Shown piece by piece: positions 35,893-45,974 of a DNA stretch of 64,000 nucleotides (position 1 is the stretch's first letter; every line of letters begins with the position of its first letter). The position numbers and the translations under genes were made by a program. The DNA comes from JADKBO01 sp965230345 (GTDB lineage: Bacteria; Bacteroidota; Bacteroidia; Chitinophagales; Saprospiraceae), in assembly GCA_965230345.1 (NCBI GenBank), contig CBDDKR010000002.1, forward strand, positions 248,001 to 312,000, read 5' to 3'. The notes beneath the pieces were generated by a model. That model saw only the letters and a list, made by a program, of their open reading frames with translations, was not told the origin of the DNA and made no database searches.

Positions 35893-37284
35893 TCATTGTT
35901 CTAATACATTACGAATTTCATCCATGAACGCTAATGATTTTAGTTCTATCTGACTTATCAAATCTCTTTTATTGAGAAAATTGGGATTATTTACAATGAT
36001 ATGATCAACAATATACAAGCTATTGTCAATTGACTCTACAAGTCTATACTTCTTCCAATCGCTTTCATTAAAAATCTTCCAATACTTCTTTCGAACCGCC
36101 TTATTCTGCCCAGAAAGACAAATAGAAAATGACAACGTCCTAAGGTTTAAAACGATTACGAACTTAAGTTTTTGCTTCTTCAACTCTTCCGTTGTCAATG
36201 ATAAGTACGAAAAATCTGAACTCCCTTGATAAACATCTCCTAACTTAAAAACCAACTCATATTCCTTGCTGAAAAAAGCCCTTAATTCTTTCATGAAGTT
36301 GATCAATTCTAAACGGTCTAATTCAACCATACTTTTTGCACGAAGGTCAGTCAATTCTATTTGGTGTTTTTTGTATTTGATAGACCCTTTTCTTGTTATT
36401 GGAATACATATATCCATTATACACTTTTCTTCCGGAGGGGTCCCATAATCATTATGATACATTTCAAAATATGTTCCATCCCTGAATTCAAGTTCGTTTT
36501 CTAAAACCCATACATTCATATTTTTCCAAGCCTCAGCTATTTCACTTGGATTGATTTCAAACTTCCCTATTGCATAGACTCCCTTTTCTAACACTAACGG
36601 TCTTATTTCGCCATCGGCTTGAATATCCTTATTAATGGTTATACCAGCACTAAATCTAAGCTTAGAAAGATGGGTAACATTTGGGTTGTCATGATATATA
36701 GTAATAGCCTTAAAGTTATGGGCTGGAATCACATTATGCTCACTCCCCCAATGCATTAGTTTTTCAAACATGCTGCTCATCATATTAAAATTGCCAATAT
36801 GGGATATAATGGCGAGCTTAATTTCAGGTAATTCTCTTACTATTACTTGTCCATTCACTTTAATCCATTGTTCAATTTTGTCCATAGAACAAATGTATTT
36901 TTCTAATGAAAATGATTCTATACCAATCTTGCTAAGAATGTCTTTTCCCTTTGATTTAAATGTGGTAGGACTAACACCATAGCGTTTCCTGAATGCTCTG
37001 GAAAAGGAATTATCATTATTGAATCCATAAGAAAAGGCCAATTCCTTAAGCCGAATATCTTGTTTGACTAAGAGTATAGAAGCAATTCGTTCAAGTCGTT
37101 TTCTATTTATGTATGCATTTAATCGTTCACCAACTATTGTTGAGAATACTCTATGAAAATGGAAGGGAGAATAATTTGCCTTTTTAGATAATTGTTCAAG
37201 AGATAGAGATGAATCAAGATTCTTTTCTATAAAGTCTAGGACTGAGTTTATTCTCTTCAAATATTCCTTTCTAGTCTTATCCAT
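35893..37284 (-). CDS. AraC-GyrI-DUF7000 triple-domain regulator
   Basis: 463 residues in three parts. Residues about 8-112 are an AraC double helix-turn-helix (SLEQLSKKANYSPFHFHRVF, LAFSYGFNNDNSFSRAFRKRYGVSP). Residues about 135-295 are a GyrI-like effector-binding domain (VRELPEIKLAIISHIG, ending YHNDYGTPPEEKCIMDICIPI). Residues about 300-463 look like a stand-alone Bacteroidota domain (DUF7000): LINFMKELRAFFSKEY, GDVYQGSSDFSYLSLT, KFVIVLNLRTLSFSICLSG and VDHIIVNNPNFLN. The first two make a MarA/Rob-SbmC-type multidrug sensor; the third is an unusual addition. Confidence 0.8.
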   Translation of the reverse strand: MDKTRKEYLKRINSVLDFIEKNLDSSLSLEQLSKKANYSPFHFHRVFSTIVGERLNAYINRKRLERIASILLVKQDIRLKELAFSYGFNNDNSFSRAFRKRYGVSPTTFKSKGKDILSKIGIESFSLEKYICSMDKIEQWIKVNGQVIVRELPEIKLAIISHIGNFNMMSSMFEKLMHWGSEHNVIPAHNFKAITIYHDNPNVTHLSKLRFSAGITINKDIQADGEIRPLVLEKGVYAIGKFEINPSEIAEAWKNMNVWVLENELEFRDGTYFEMYHNDYGTPPEEKCIMDICIPITRKGSIKYKKHQIELTDLRAKSMVELDRLELINFMKELRAFFSKEYELVFKLGDVYQGSSDFSYLSLTTEELKKQKLKFVIVLNLRTLSFSICLSGQNKAVRKKYWKIFNESDWKKYRLVESIDNSLYIVDHIIVNNPNFLNKRDLISQIELKSLAFMDEIRNVLEQ

Positions 37285-37391
37285 TTTACTCTATCCTTCT
37301 TATCTCAAACCAATCAAGATATTTCGTAATAAAACGATCCTTTTCTTACCCTAACCTTAGGTCATTTCAAAAATATAATCCAATTCAGAAA

Positions 37392-37811
37392 TCAATGTTT
37401 TTCCAAAAAACCTTTTAAAGCTTTCTTAATGATATGCTCCCATCCTTGAATAAAGTTGTTAACGTCAAAATCAATACTTCCTTTCAAACGCTCCAATCCA
37501 TCATGAGTTAACCTAAGTAACGTTTTTTCGCCAAAATCGAACAACTCAAAAGTTACGTATGAAATCCCTTCATAACCTGAATACGCCCAAGAATGCTTTA
37601 ATAATCTCAATGGTACCACTTCCAATATTTCGCATAAATGAATGTAAACGCGTCCGTCTTTATTACCTTCAAATTGGAATTTGAAACCCTTTTCTGCTTT
37701 AAATTCAATAATATCAAAATACCACTCTTTCATTAATTTGGGTTCAGTTAGGCATTGCCAAACTAACTCGATGGACGCATCAAATTCACATTCTACTACT
37801 AAAGGCTTCAT
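37392..37811 (-). CDS. SRPBCC (AHSA1-like) domain protein
   Basis: 139 residues. CEFDASIELVWQCLTEPKLMKEWYFDIIEFKAEKG is the typical AHSA1-type start; later LLKHSWAYSGYEGISYVTFELFDFGEKTLLRLTHDGLE and a final helix close the fold. These START-like domains act in stress responses or bind hydrophobic ligands. The gene is near, and on the same strand as, the AraC-GyrI-DUF7000 regulator, which may control it. Confidence 0.85.
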   Translation of the reverse strand: MKPLVVECEFDASIELVWQCLTEPKLMKEWYFDIIEFKAEKGFKFQFEGNKDGRVYIHLCEILEVVPLRLLKHSWAYSGYEGISYVTFELFDFGEKTLLRLTHDGLERLKGSIDFDVNNFIQGWEHIIKKALKGFLEKH

Positions 37812-37934
37812 TGCTCTTTTTTCAACACAAAATATTCATTATTCATCATATTTTCAAGACAAAATGGATAGTACATTCAATTCATAAGATTTGGTATAGA
37901 ATGATCTCACTTATACTCGCCCGTATTCTACTTT

Positions 37935-38152
37935 CTATTCCTTAATAACAAAGTACTTATCCATCTCCCTTAGAATAATCGGTACTGTAACTGCTGTAAT
38001 TGGAAACCCAACAACAAATCCTATTGCAGAGCGTGTCACCCAAACAACAAAAAATCTTCGCCAAAACCAGAATGTAATACTAGAGTAAAGAATGACATAA
38101 ACAGGGTCATTACAAGGCCAATCAACATACCAAATATTGAAGTGATACACAC
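37935..38152 (-). pseudogene. DUF2798-like two-helix membrane protein gene with a frameshift in a T-run
   Basis: The first half, read from a GTG at 38152, gives SIFGMLIGLVMTLFMSFFTLVL, HSGFGEDF. The second half, one frame away, gives VVWVTRSAIGFVVGFPITAVTVPIILREMDKYF and stops at 37935. Together they match DUF2798-type two-helix proteins. The break is at six T on the coding strand (A-run 38049-38054): one more T would restore the frame. A further upstream ATG (MNMK) is out of frame, so the true start is unclear. Confidence 0.65.
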
Positions 38153-38314
38153 CTTTGCTAATAGATTACTTCATATTCATTATCATAATTAAAATTGAAG
38201 CAAAACCACCAATGTTCCACAATGAATAATGACTCCCAACAATCAACCATCTTGTGCTGGCCCAAACCTGAATAACTCAATGCTTGATTCTACGTAAGAA
38301 AAAGCATGATTAAA

Positions 38315-39703
38315 TTAATCTCCACCTAAAGCACGATACAATTTCGCTTCATTTTGAAACTGTTGAGACAATAAAGTCACATTTGACAACTGGGCATTCA
38401 GTAAATTGTCTTGAATCAATATTACATTAAGATAATTTCCAAAACCTGCCTTAAACAATTCCAAGGCATCTAAATATGCTGATTCCAATATTGCTTCTTG
38501 TTTAGCAGATTTATCAACATTAGATTGAATAGTTTGGTGCTCTTTAAGTACTCTGCTAACTTCTATACCAGCATTGAACAATTTGTTTCTAAATTGGATG
38601 GATTTCTGATCAAGTTGATTTTGTGCTATTTTTTTCTCAGCTTTTAATCTACCACGATTGAAAATTGGTGCGGTCAATCCTCCTGCCAATGTATTGACGA
38701 AGGAAGCACCTGTTATAAATTCAGTCAACTTTGTACTCTCAAATCCACCATTCAAGGTTAGTTTAATGCTTGGATATAAAGATGCATTAGCGATATTTTT
38801 TTGCTCAAAAGCATTTCTTACCTCTAACTCCGCCATTAAAACATCGGGTCTATTGTTCAAAATATCGATATCTATACCATACTCAAACATCTGATTAATA
38901 TCCAAGTCTTCTATATTCGATCGTTTGACTTCATTAAGTTTAGTTCCTAATAGTAGGATCAAAGCATTCTCCAAAACGAATATTTCATTGTTAATTTTTT
39001 CCAAATCAATTTCAATTTGATTCAACTGTGCTAAACTTTGATTGACCTCAACGGCATTTCCTTTCCCTGCATCCTTCAACCCTTTAGTTACCTCAAGTGA
39101 CTTATTCCTTTGACTCCATGATTTCTGAAGTATTCTCTTCCGTTCGTCAGCTTCAATAAGCTTATAATAAGTTGTAGCCACATTAGCAATCAGTGTCGTC
39201 TTGAGCAACTTCTGGGCTGTTTTCGAATGATCAAATAAAATATGTGCTGCTAATTTTTGACTTTTTATTTTGCCCCAAATATCTGCCTCCCAAGATAGTG
39301 CACCATTCAATCTATAGGTGTTAATGGATCCATTAATAAATCCTCCAAATTGTGAATTCTTTGACAACCCTTGTCTTTGAGCATCAAGGGTTACATTCAA
39401 TTCTGGCAAGTGACCAAGATCTCTCTGCTTCATCCGAGTCTCAAAAACACTAAGATTATTAAGAGCTACCTGATTTTCAAAATTATTGTCTAAGGTTGTT
39501 TGAATGTAATTCTTCAAGATTTCATCAGAGAAATACTCCTGCCATACAATTTTTGATGTATTTGGTTCCTTATCAAATTGAAGACTATCTAAACGAAATA
39601 GATAATTATCCCTAATTTCCTCTTTTACATATGGCTTTGTTGCAATACATGAATTGAGCGTAGTTGCTCCAATTAGAAAGATTATATATGTTAGATTACG
39701 CAT
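38315..39703 (-). CDS. TolC-like outer-membrane efflux lipoprotein (NodT/OprM type)
   Basis: 462 residues from ATG 39703 (MRNLTYIIFL); the start lies inside the end of the RND pump gene, 8-base overlap (ATGCGTAA). Signal peptide with lipobox (TTLNSC). Two OEP repeats with the usual GALSWEADIWGKIKSQKLAA, DIDILNNRPDVLMAELEVRNA and SLYPSIKLT segments. It forms the outer-membrane channel that joins the RND pump and periplasmic adaptor in a tripartite exporter. Confidence 0.9.
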   Translation of the reverse strand: MRNLTYIIFLIGATTLNSCIATKPYVKEEIRDNYLFRLDSLQFDKEPNTSKIVWQEYFSDEILKNYIQTTLDNNFENQVALNNLSVFETRMKQRDLGHLPELNVTLDAQRQGLSKNSQFGGFINGSINTYRLNGALSWEADIWGKIKSQKLAAHILFDHSKTAQKLLKTTLIANVATTYYKLIEADERKRILQKSWSQRNKSLEVTKGLKDAGKGNAVEVNQSLAQLNQIEIDLEKINNEIFVLENALILLLGTKLNEVKRSNIEDLDINQMFEYGIDIDILNNRPDVLMAELEVRNAFEQKNIANASLYPSIKLTLNGGFESTKLTEFITGASFVNTLAGGLTAPIFNRGRLKAEKKIAQNQLDQKSIQFRNKLFNAGIEVSRVLKEHQTIQSNVDKSAKQEAILESAYLDALELFKAGFGNYLNVILIQDNLLNAQLSNVTLLSQQFQNEAKLYRALGGD

Positions 39704-42700
39704 GATTCTTAATTCTTTTTTTAACAATTTTTTCCTCCAACCATTGAAACACTACAAACAATACGGGAATTATAAGTACTCCCAATAATGTTCCGATCAA
39801 GAGCCCACCAGCTGCCCCAGTCCCTATAGATTGGTTACCCTCAGCACCTACTCCATACGCAAGCACCAATGGAAGCAATCCTAGAATAAATGCAAACGAA
39901 GTCATTAATATGGGTCTTAATCTTTCCTTGGTACCTTCAATAGCAGCATCAACTATTGAAAAGCCTTCTTCTCTTCGTTGTCTAGCAAATTCAACTATTA
40001 GAATTGCATTTTTTGCCAATAATCCAATAAGTACAATCAATGCAATTTGAAAGTAAATGTTGTTTTGTAGACCAGCCAAAGATGTTGAGATAAAAGCTCC
40101 CGCAATCCCTAGTGGAAGAGGAAGAAGAACCGCAAATGGCAAAAAGAAACTTTCGTATTGAGCGGATAAAAAGAAAAACACAAATAGAATACTCAAGGCA
40201 AAAATGATTGGTGCTTGACCGGCACTATTGATCTCTTCTTTAGTAATTCCGCTAAATTCAATACCGTAATTTTTAGGTAATGTTTTCGATTCATCTTGAA
40301 TTGCCTTGATGGCATCTCCTGTACTGAATCCTGGTTTCACATTACCATTAACGGAAACAGCATTATATAAATTAAATCTACTAAGAGATTGTGCACCAGA
40401 AATTCGATTTAACTTCACAAAAGAGGATATTGGAGACATCTGTCCAGTGGAACTTTTCACAAAAACGCTCGACAAATCATCTTCATTCCTTCTAGCCTCA
40501 GGAAGTGCTTGCATAAATACTTTAAATGGTTTTCCATATTTATTGAAATCGGAGACATAAAACCCTCCAAAATATCCCTGAAGAGTACTCAATAAATCGT
40601 TAACCCTAATACCAGAGCGTTTCGCCATTGGCACATCCAATTCAATCTCATATTGTGGATAATTGGTATTTAAAGAGTTAGACGCAAATAAGATCTCTTG
40701 GCGACCAAACAATCTTCCAATAAAATCATTAGACACATCAGCCAAATCTTCAATATTACCTGCTTTCTTGTCTATTATTTTAAACTCAAAACCATCCGAT
40801 TCGCCATAACCTGGTACACTTCCAGGAGCAAAAAAGATGATATTTGCATCTTTGATATCGTTGGAAACCTGAAACAAACTTCCCATTGTAGCATCTATCG
40901 GGATACCTTCTCGTTCCGACCAATCTTTCAAAACGATAAATCCCATAGCATTACCACTTCCTGCTCCCGAGAAAAAATTATTTCCAGCTATGTAAGTAAA
41001 ATTAGCTACTTCTTTAATCTCTGAAACGACATTATTGAGGTTTTCTAACGAAGCCATTGTTCTGCCCAATGTAGCTCCTGGGGGTAACTCAATATTGACA
41101 AAAATAACGGCTCTATCCTCAGAAGGCACAAATCCTTGAGGAATACTTTGATTCGACTTCCAAGCTACAGAAATGGCAGCCAAAATCAAAAGTACTGTTA
41201 TCCACTTCAATCGAATCAAAATTCTTACTACTTTGACGTATCTGCTTTTAACTGCATCAAATGCTTTATTGAAATAATGATAAAACCGATTCAAAAAGCC
41301 CTTAGTCTGGCTGTCCTCATGAACCGGCTTCAATAATATAGCACAAAGAGCAGGAGAAAGTGTCAAGGCATTGATTGCAGATATAAAAATCGCAACAACT
41401 AAGGTAACCCCAAATTGTTTGTAAAATATACCCGCCGGACCTTCAATAAACATAATCGGCACGAAAACAGCTCCCATTACTAGGGTAACTGAAATTATTG
41501 CCCCACTAATTTCACTCATAGCCTGCTTGGATGCCTCAGCCACATTTTGAACGCCTTTTTCCAGTTTAGCATGAATAGCCTCTACTACGACGATTGCATC
41601 ATCAACGACGATTCCAATTCCTAGAATTAAAGCAAAAAGTGTCAACAAATTCATCGAATACCCAAATACTTTCAGAAAGAAAAATGCGCCAATAACAGAG
41701 ACTGGTACAGCAATTGCTGGAATCAAGGTTGATCGAAAGTCTTGAAGAAATACAAAAACGACAACAAACACCAATAAAAAAGCTTCGATCAACGTTCGAG
41801 TCACCTTATCTATAGATGCTTCCAAGAAATCATTGGTATTGTAATTCATCACGAAATAGATGCCATCTGGGAAATCAGACTTCAATTCTTCTATCTTTTT
41901 CACCAAAGCAGTATTAATCTTCTGAGCATTCGTATTCGGCAGTTGGTTGACTCCAAACGTAATAGATGGATCTCCATTACTTTTTGAGGCAGTCGCGTAC
42001 GAAAATGCATCTAATTCAATTTTTGCCACATCACTTAAATATAGATTTGTTCCATCATCAGCGGTTTTAACAAGTATGTTTTCGTACTCTTCGACTTCTT
42101 TAAATCTTCCTTTATATTTCAATGCATATTCGATTGCTTGACCCGAATTCTGACCAAGTATCCCAGGCGCCGCTTCGATACTTTGCTCTTGAATAGCTGC
42201 ACTAATATCCATAGGTGTCAAACCATAAACAGTCAATTTATTCGGATCCAACCAAACCCGCATAGAGTAATCTTTGGCACCAAATACGTCAACACTTGAA
42301 ACACCTTGAACCCGCTGAAGTTCAGGCATCATATTTAGCTTAAAATAATTTTGCAAATAGGTTTCATCATAGGCGGAAGAGTTCGAAGCTATAGAAGCAT
42401 ACATTAATGCTGAATTTTGAGTCTTTTGCGTACTAATTCCATTTCGTATTACTTCAGCAGGAAGAACAGCATTAGCACGAGATACTCGATTTTGAACATT
42501 CATTGCCGCCAAATCAGGATCAATGTCCTGATTAAAAATTACTGAGATTAATGCGGATCCATCGCTACTCGCTGTTGAAGTAATGTATTTCATTCCTTCA
42601 ACACCATTAATCTGTTCTTCAATAGGTGTGATGACACTCTCAATTATGGTTTGAGCATTGGCTCCTGGAAATGAAGCCTTGACTTGAACTGTCGGTGGAG

Positions 42701-42815
42701 CAATTTCTGGATACTGAGATACTGGGATAGTGGTAATTCCTATAACTCCAAGTATAACTGTAATAATAGCTATTACTGTTGATAAAACTGGTCTATCAAT
42801 GAATTGTTGTAACAT
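39696..42815 (-). CDS. RND multidrug efflux permease (AcrB/MexB, HAE1 type)
   Basis: 1039 residues, full family length, with 12 membrane helices and two large periplasmic loops. N-terminal FIDRPVLSTVIAIITVILG; the proton-relay Asp pair is in GIGIVVDDAIVVVEAI (about 400); VPVSVIGAFFFL and LLPLPLGIAGAFIS mark helices 3 and 9. It exports hydrophobic compounds across the outer membrane, driven by proton flow. Its stop overlaps the TolC-like gene, and the adaptor gene lies 105 bases upstream. Confidence 0.95.
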   Translation of the reverse strand: MLQQFIDRPVLSTVIAIITVILGVIGITTIPVSQYPEIAPPTVQVKASFPGANAQTIIESVITPIEEQINGVEGMKYITSTASSDGSALISVIFNQDIDPDLAAMNVQNRVSRANAVLPAEVIRNGISTQKTQNSALMYASIASNSSAYDETYLQNYFKLNMMPELQRVQGVSSVDVFGAKDYSMRVWLDPNKLTVYGLTPMDISAAIQEQSIEAAPGILGQNSGQAIEYALKYKGRFKEVEEYENILVKTADDGTNLYLSDVAKIELDAFSYATASKSNGDPSITFGVNQLPNTNAQKINTALVKKIEELKSDFPDGIYFVMNYNTNDFLEASIDKVTRTLIEAFLLVFVVVFVFLQDFRSTLIPAIAVPVSVIGAFFFLKVFGYSMNLLTLFALILGIGIVVDDAIVVVEAIHAKLEKGVQNVAEASKQAMSEISGAIISVTLVMGAVFVPIMFIEGPAGIFYKQFGVTLVVAIFISAINALTLSPALCAILLKPVHEDSQTKGFLNRFYHYFNKAFDAVKSRYVKVVRILIRLKWITVLLILAAISVAWKSNQSIPQGFVPSEDRAVIFVNIELPPGATLGRTMASLENLNNVVSEIKEVANFTYIAGNNFFSGAGSGNAMGFIVLKDWSEREGIPIDATMGSLFQVSNDIKDANIIFFAPGSVPGYGESDGFEFKIIDKKAGNIEDLADVSNDFIGRLFGRQEILFASNSLNTNYPQYEIELDVPMAKRSGIRVNDLLSTLQGYFGGFYVSDFNKYGKPFKVFMQALPEARRNEDDLSSVFVKSSTGQMSPISSFVKLNRISGAQSLSRFNLYNAVSVNGNVKPGFSTGDAIKAIQDESKTLPKNYGIEFSGITKEEINSAGQAPIIFALSILFVFFFLSAQYESFFLPFAVLLPLPLGIAGAFISTSLAGLQNNIYFQIALIVLIGLLAKNAILIVEFARQRREEGFSIVDAAIEGTKERLRPILMTSFAFILGLLPLVLAYGVGAEGNQSIGTGAAGGLLIGTLLGVLIIPVLFVVFQWLEEKIVKKRIKNHA

Positions 42816-42920
42816 TGCCTTAATATTTTACTTAATGAACCTTCCTATTTCTGCAGCTTTCACAAAGCCTACCTTGTAGCTACCAAAGTCTTGTGGTATA
42901 AAACAGGAAAGAATATTTGA

Positions 42921-44162
42921 CTATTTAAAAACAGGATTAAATCCATGAACTATACTATCCATATCAACCAACTGAGATTTAATAGATGTATTGGGATAAA
43001 CTTTACTCACACCCTGGGCCAAAACCTTGTCTCCTTCATTTAATCCGGATTCGATTAAATAGTAACGATCTATTTTATCCAATATCTGAATGGGCTGAGC
43101 TACCAACGAATCTCCTTCAATTACCTTATAAACCATAGGCTGACCTTGCAATTCAAATGATGATGAGGCTGGAATTCCCAAACAGTTCTTATACAATCGT
43201 GGCATCTTAATCACACCGTTACTGCCACTTAGTAATTCTTGATTGGGATTGTTAAACTTTGCTCTTAATTGTATAGCCCCTGTACTTGAACTTATCTTTC
43301 CCGTAAACGCATCTAGTTTGCCTTCAACGTCATATTCTGCGCCATGAGCCAACTCAAGTTTTAATAGTGGAAAAGAATTTAGTCTTTCAGCTACACTTTT
43401 TCCATCAACCCTTTCACTTAGTTTGAAAAACGTTCTTTCACTCATGGAAAAATAAGCATATACTTCTTTTGTATTCGAAATAGTAGTCAATGCTTTTACA
43501 TCTGCCGGCCCAACCAAGGATCCTATTCTAAAATTTAATTTCCCAATATATCCACTTACTGGACTTTTAATCAAAGCATAACCGGCATTAACTTGTTGTC
43601 CTTCATAAGCACTCAAAGCTTGATTGTACTTTGTGACTGATGAACGGAGGTTTGCCTTAGCAGTCTGCAATTGGATCTCACTAATGATCTTTTTTTCAAC
43701 AAGTGGTTTCAGTCGTTCCACTTCTATTTTAAAGGCCTCCATTTCTGCTTCAGCAGAAAGTACCGCTGTTTCGGAAGTTTTTGTATTCTGTACCAAATCC
43801 TTCGCCTCCAATTTAAAGAGTGGATCTCCCTTCCTTATATACTGACCTTCATCAACATATATTGTTTCTATGTATCCACTAATCTTTGCTCGAATTTCTA
43901 TGTCCTGAATTCCTTCAATCTTCGCTGGGAATTTGTCAAAGCCTATATAGTCTTTCTTGGACATCTCAAATACTGGATACACAGGCGGACCACCCCATCC
44001 ACTTCCTGGATCTTCACCCCAAGAACTTTCATCAGGTTCAGATTGATCCCAACTACTATTCCCTCCATTATCTTCCCAATTCTGATTGTTTGAGCATCCA
44101 TTAAGAAGTACCAAAATCGCCGATAGAAAAAAGATATTCTTTGCACAATAAAACATATTCAT
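42921..44162 (-). CDS. RND efflux periplasmic adaptor (MFP) lipoprotein with Trp-rich linker
   Basis: 413 residues. Lipobox VLLNGC (Cys23). Then a strange 50-residue linker rich in Trp, Gly, Asp and Ser (NWEDNGG, SSWDQSEP, SSWGEDPG, SGWGGPP). After it comes a normal adaptor: lipoyl half-motifs (ARISGYIETIYVDEGQYIRKG-like at about 90-112), helical hairpin (about 115-185), second lipoyl half (ALIKSPVSGYIG) and beta barrel. It links the pump to the TolC-like channel. First gene of the efflux set; the AraC regulator at 44346 is upstream. Confidence 0.9.
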   Translation of the reverse strand: MNMFYCAKNIFFLSAILVLLNGCSNNQNWEDNGGNSSWDQSEPDESSWGEDPGSGWGGPPVYPVFEMSKKDYIGFDKFPAKIEGIQDIEIRAKISGYIETIYVDEGQYIRKGDPLFKLEAKDLVQNTKTSETAVLSAEAEMEAFKIEVERLKPLVEKKIISEIQLQTAKANLRSSVTKYNQALSAYEGQQVNAGYALIKSPVSGYIGKLNFRIGSLVGPADVKALTTISNTKEVYAYFSMSERTFFKLSERVDGKSVAERLNSFPLLKLELAHGAEYDVEGKLDAFTGKISSSTGAIQLRAKFNNPNQELLSGSNGVIKMPRLYKNCLGIPASSSFELQGQPMVYKVIEGDSLVAQPIQILDKIDRYYLIESGLNEGDKVLAQGVSKVYPNTSIKSQLVDMDSIVHGFNPVFK

Positions 44163-44345
44163 AAGATGATTTTATTCCATGATACCATCAAGTACCTAAC
44201 ATGTACTTGATATTCGAGCACAAAACTAATTCTACTATAGCCTTACAGAAAGGTGCATTTCTATGTAATAATGGTAAAAAATAAGGAATCTATAAACTAG
44301 AACAAAATACGCTGTTCATCAAACCTCAATTCAACCATTTGACTT

Positions 44346-45245
44346 CTAACGTCCTTCATTTCTAAAAGATCTTGGAGTCAACCCTGTTTGTTTTTTGAAA
44401 TATTTGACAAAGTTTGAATCATCTTCAAAGCCCAAATTATAAGCAATTTGAGAGACCGATTCAGTGGATTGTCTTAACAATGATTTAGCCTCTAGGATTA
44501 GATATTCGTTAATAATTTGTTTAGCTGTTTTACCAGTTGATTTTTTGATACATTCCGACAGATAAATTGGACTTATATTCAACATTCTAGCATAAAATTG
44601 AATCTTTTGTCTCTTATGCGCAGTCTGAATAATGGCATTTTCGAATTGATATGTAATTTCATCTGCCCTTGTTCCAACAAGCCTTTTAGTCGTATTAAAC
44701 TCTAAAATCCGTTTTGCTTTAAAAAGAAGTATGGTAAGAAAAGAACGAATAATTTCTATGCTATTCACATCATTTCTCTTGTACTCCTGATTTATTGTAT
44801 CAAGTAAATCTTGAATCAACATTTTCTGTTCTTCAGAAAGCTGATAACTGGACGAAGTGTTTCTATTTAAAAATGGAAATAACTCATAAAAGCTAAATAC
44901 TCCTTTGGCAAACAATAAAAATTCAGGTTTAAATAAAAGAATGTATCCCACCACCTTATCAGGAGCAATCAAATTCCCTTCCCATTTTACCACTTGACCA
45001 GGAGAAACAAAGATCAGACTATTATCTAGAACACTAGAAACTTGGTGACCAACAGAAACTTGAGCATCATATCCAAGAGAAAATGAAATTTCAAAAAATT
45101 CATGGGTATAGGTATCTGAATAGCTCTCATTAAACTCATGATCCTCGAACCTCGCTATATAAAACAGGGAGTGTTTTATCAGAGGTAAATTCAGATCTCG
45201 GAGCATGTCGTCAATATTCGAATAATGGATTTTAGCATTAGTCAT
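44346..45245 (-). CDS. AraC-family regulator, probably of the RND efflux set
   Basis: 299 residues. N-terminal sensor domain (about 30-160) with SVLDNSLIFVSPGQVVKW; C-terminal double helix-turn-helix (about 195-296: MLNISPIYLSECIKKSTGKTA and SVSQIAYNLGFEDDSNFVKYFKKQTGLTPRSFR). It lies just upstream of the efflux genes on the same strand, 183 bases before the adaptor, which fits local control of the exporter by the compounds that it exports. Confidence 0.9.
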   Translation of the reverse strand: MTNAKIHYSNIDDMLRDLNLPLIKHSLFYIARFEDHEFNESYSDTYTHEFFEISFSLGYDAQVSVGHQVSSVLDNSLIFVSPGQVVKWEGNLIAPDKVVGYILLFKPEFLLFAKGVFSFYELFPFLNRNTSSSYQLSEEQKMLIQDLLDTINQEYKRNDVNSIEIIRSFLTILLFKAKRILEFNTTKRLVGTRADEITYQFENAIIQTAHKRQKIQFYARMLNISPIYLSECIKKSTGKTAKQIINEYLILEAKSLLRQSTESVSQIAYNLGFEDDSNFVKYFKKQTGLTPRSFRNEGR

Positions 45246-45407
45246 AACTAGTCAAATATTTTGATACTATCAATTAACTTTCAAGTAGAATTACTCCTGA
45301 AGTGATTAAAAAACTAAATCCTAAAGCTAGAATCAACTCATTGAAATCCAAGATGAATGCCAACGTTACTTATGATTTTGTGATCTATAGTTTAAAATAA
45401 TGAGAAG

Positions 45408-45971
45408 CTAAGGCTGGCTTAATTCTTCTATACATCTTTCCCTAACTCGCCAGATATGATCAAAATCAAAGTTAAATTTATTCTTTTTTATCCAAGATTT
45501 CAAGAACTCCTTGTGGTACTCGACCTTAAATTCAACGACTTGTTCTGGTCGAATTATTTTCTCTTCGATGATATCATTTTCAATTCTTTCTATTTGAGAT
45601 TCTTTAGATGTTAGATCATATCGCCTATTATTAATCTTTAGATAGCAATGAGCTTCTGGAATATATTCGAGTAGATTTTCCGTCAATACAGAACCAATTC
45701 TTGGTGTATTCAATCCGTTCATTCTATACATTCCCAAAACGAGTTGAACATCAGGGATTGCATTAATATCCGCAATCCTTTTTAAAAGTGCATGCTTCGA
45801 ACTACAGGTTCCTTTCATTTCTTTAAGGACCAATTCAAAATCCGATCTATTGAGATTTCTTCCATATGGCAAAGACTCAATAAATATTGTCAATTCATTC
45901 CACGAACGAATTCCTTTATTCTTGAGCAATGACGTAAGACTATCTGAAGAGTTTAGTATGTAATCGATCAT
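45408..45971 (-). CDS. Transglutaminase-like hypothetical protein
   Basis: 187 residues, cytoplasmic. The order Cys (MKGTCSSKHALL), His (PEAHCYLKI) and Asp (NRRYDLTSKES) follows the Cys-His-Asp triad of transglutaminase/papain-like folds. I know similar ~185-residue proteins from many bacteria, all without a tested function. It begins 3 bases after the GNAT gene ends, so both are likely co-transcribed. Confidence 0.65.
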   Translation of the reverse strand: MIDYILNSSDSLTSLLKNKGIRSWNELTIFIESLPYGRNLNRSDFELVLKEMKGTCSSKHALLKRIADINAIPDVQLVLGMYRMNGLNTPRIGSVLTENLLEYIPEAHCYLKINNRRYDLTSKESQIERIENDIIEEKIIRPEQVVEFKVEYHKEFLKSWIKKNKFNFDFDHIWRVRERCIEELSQP

Positions 45972-45974
45972 AAA

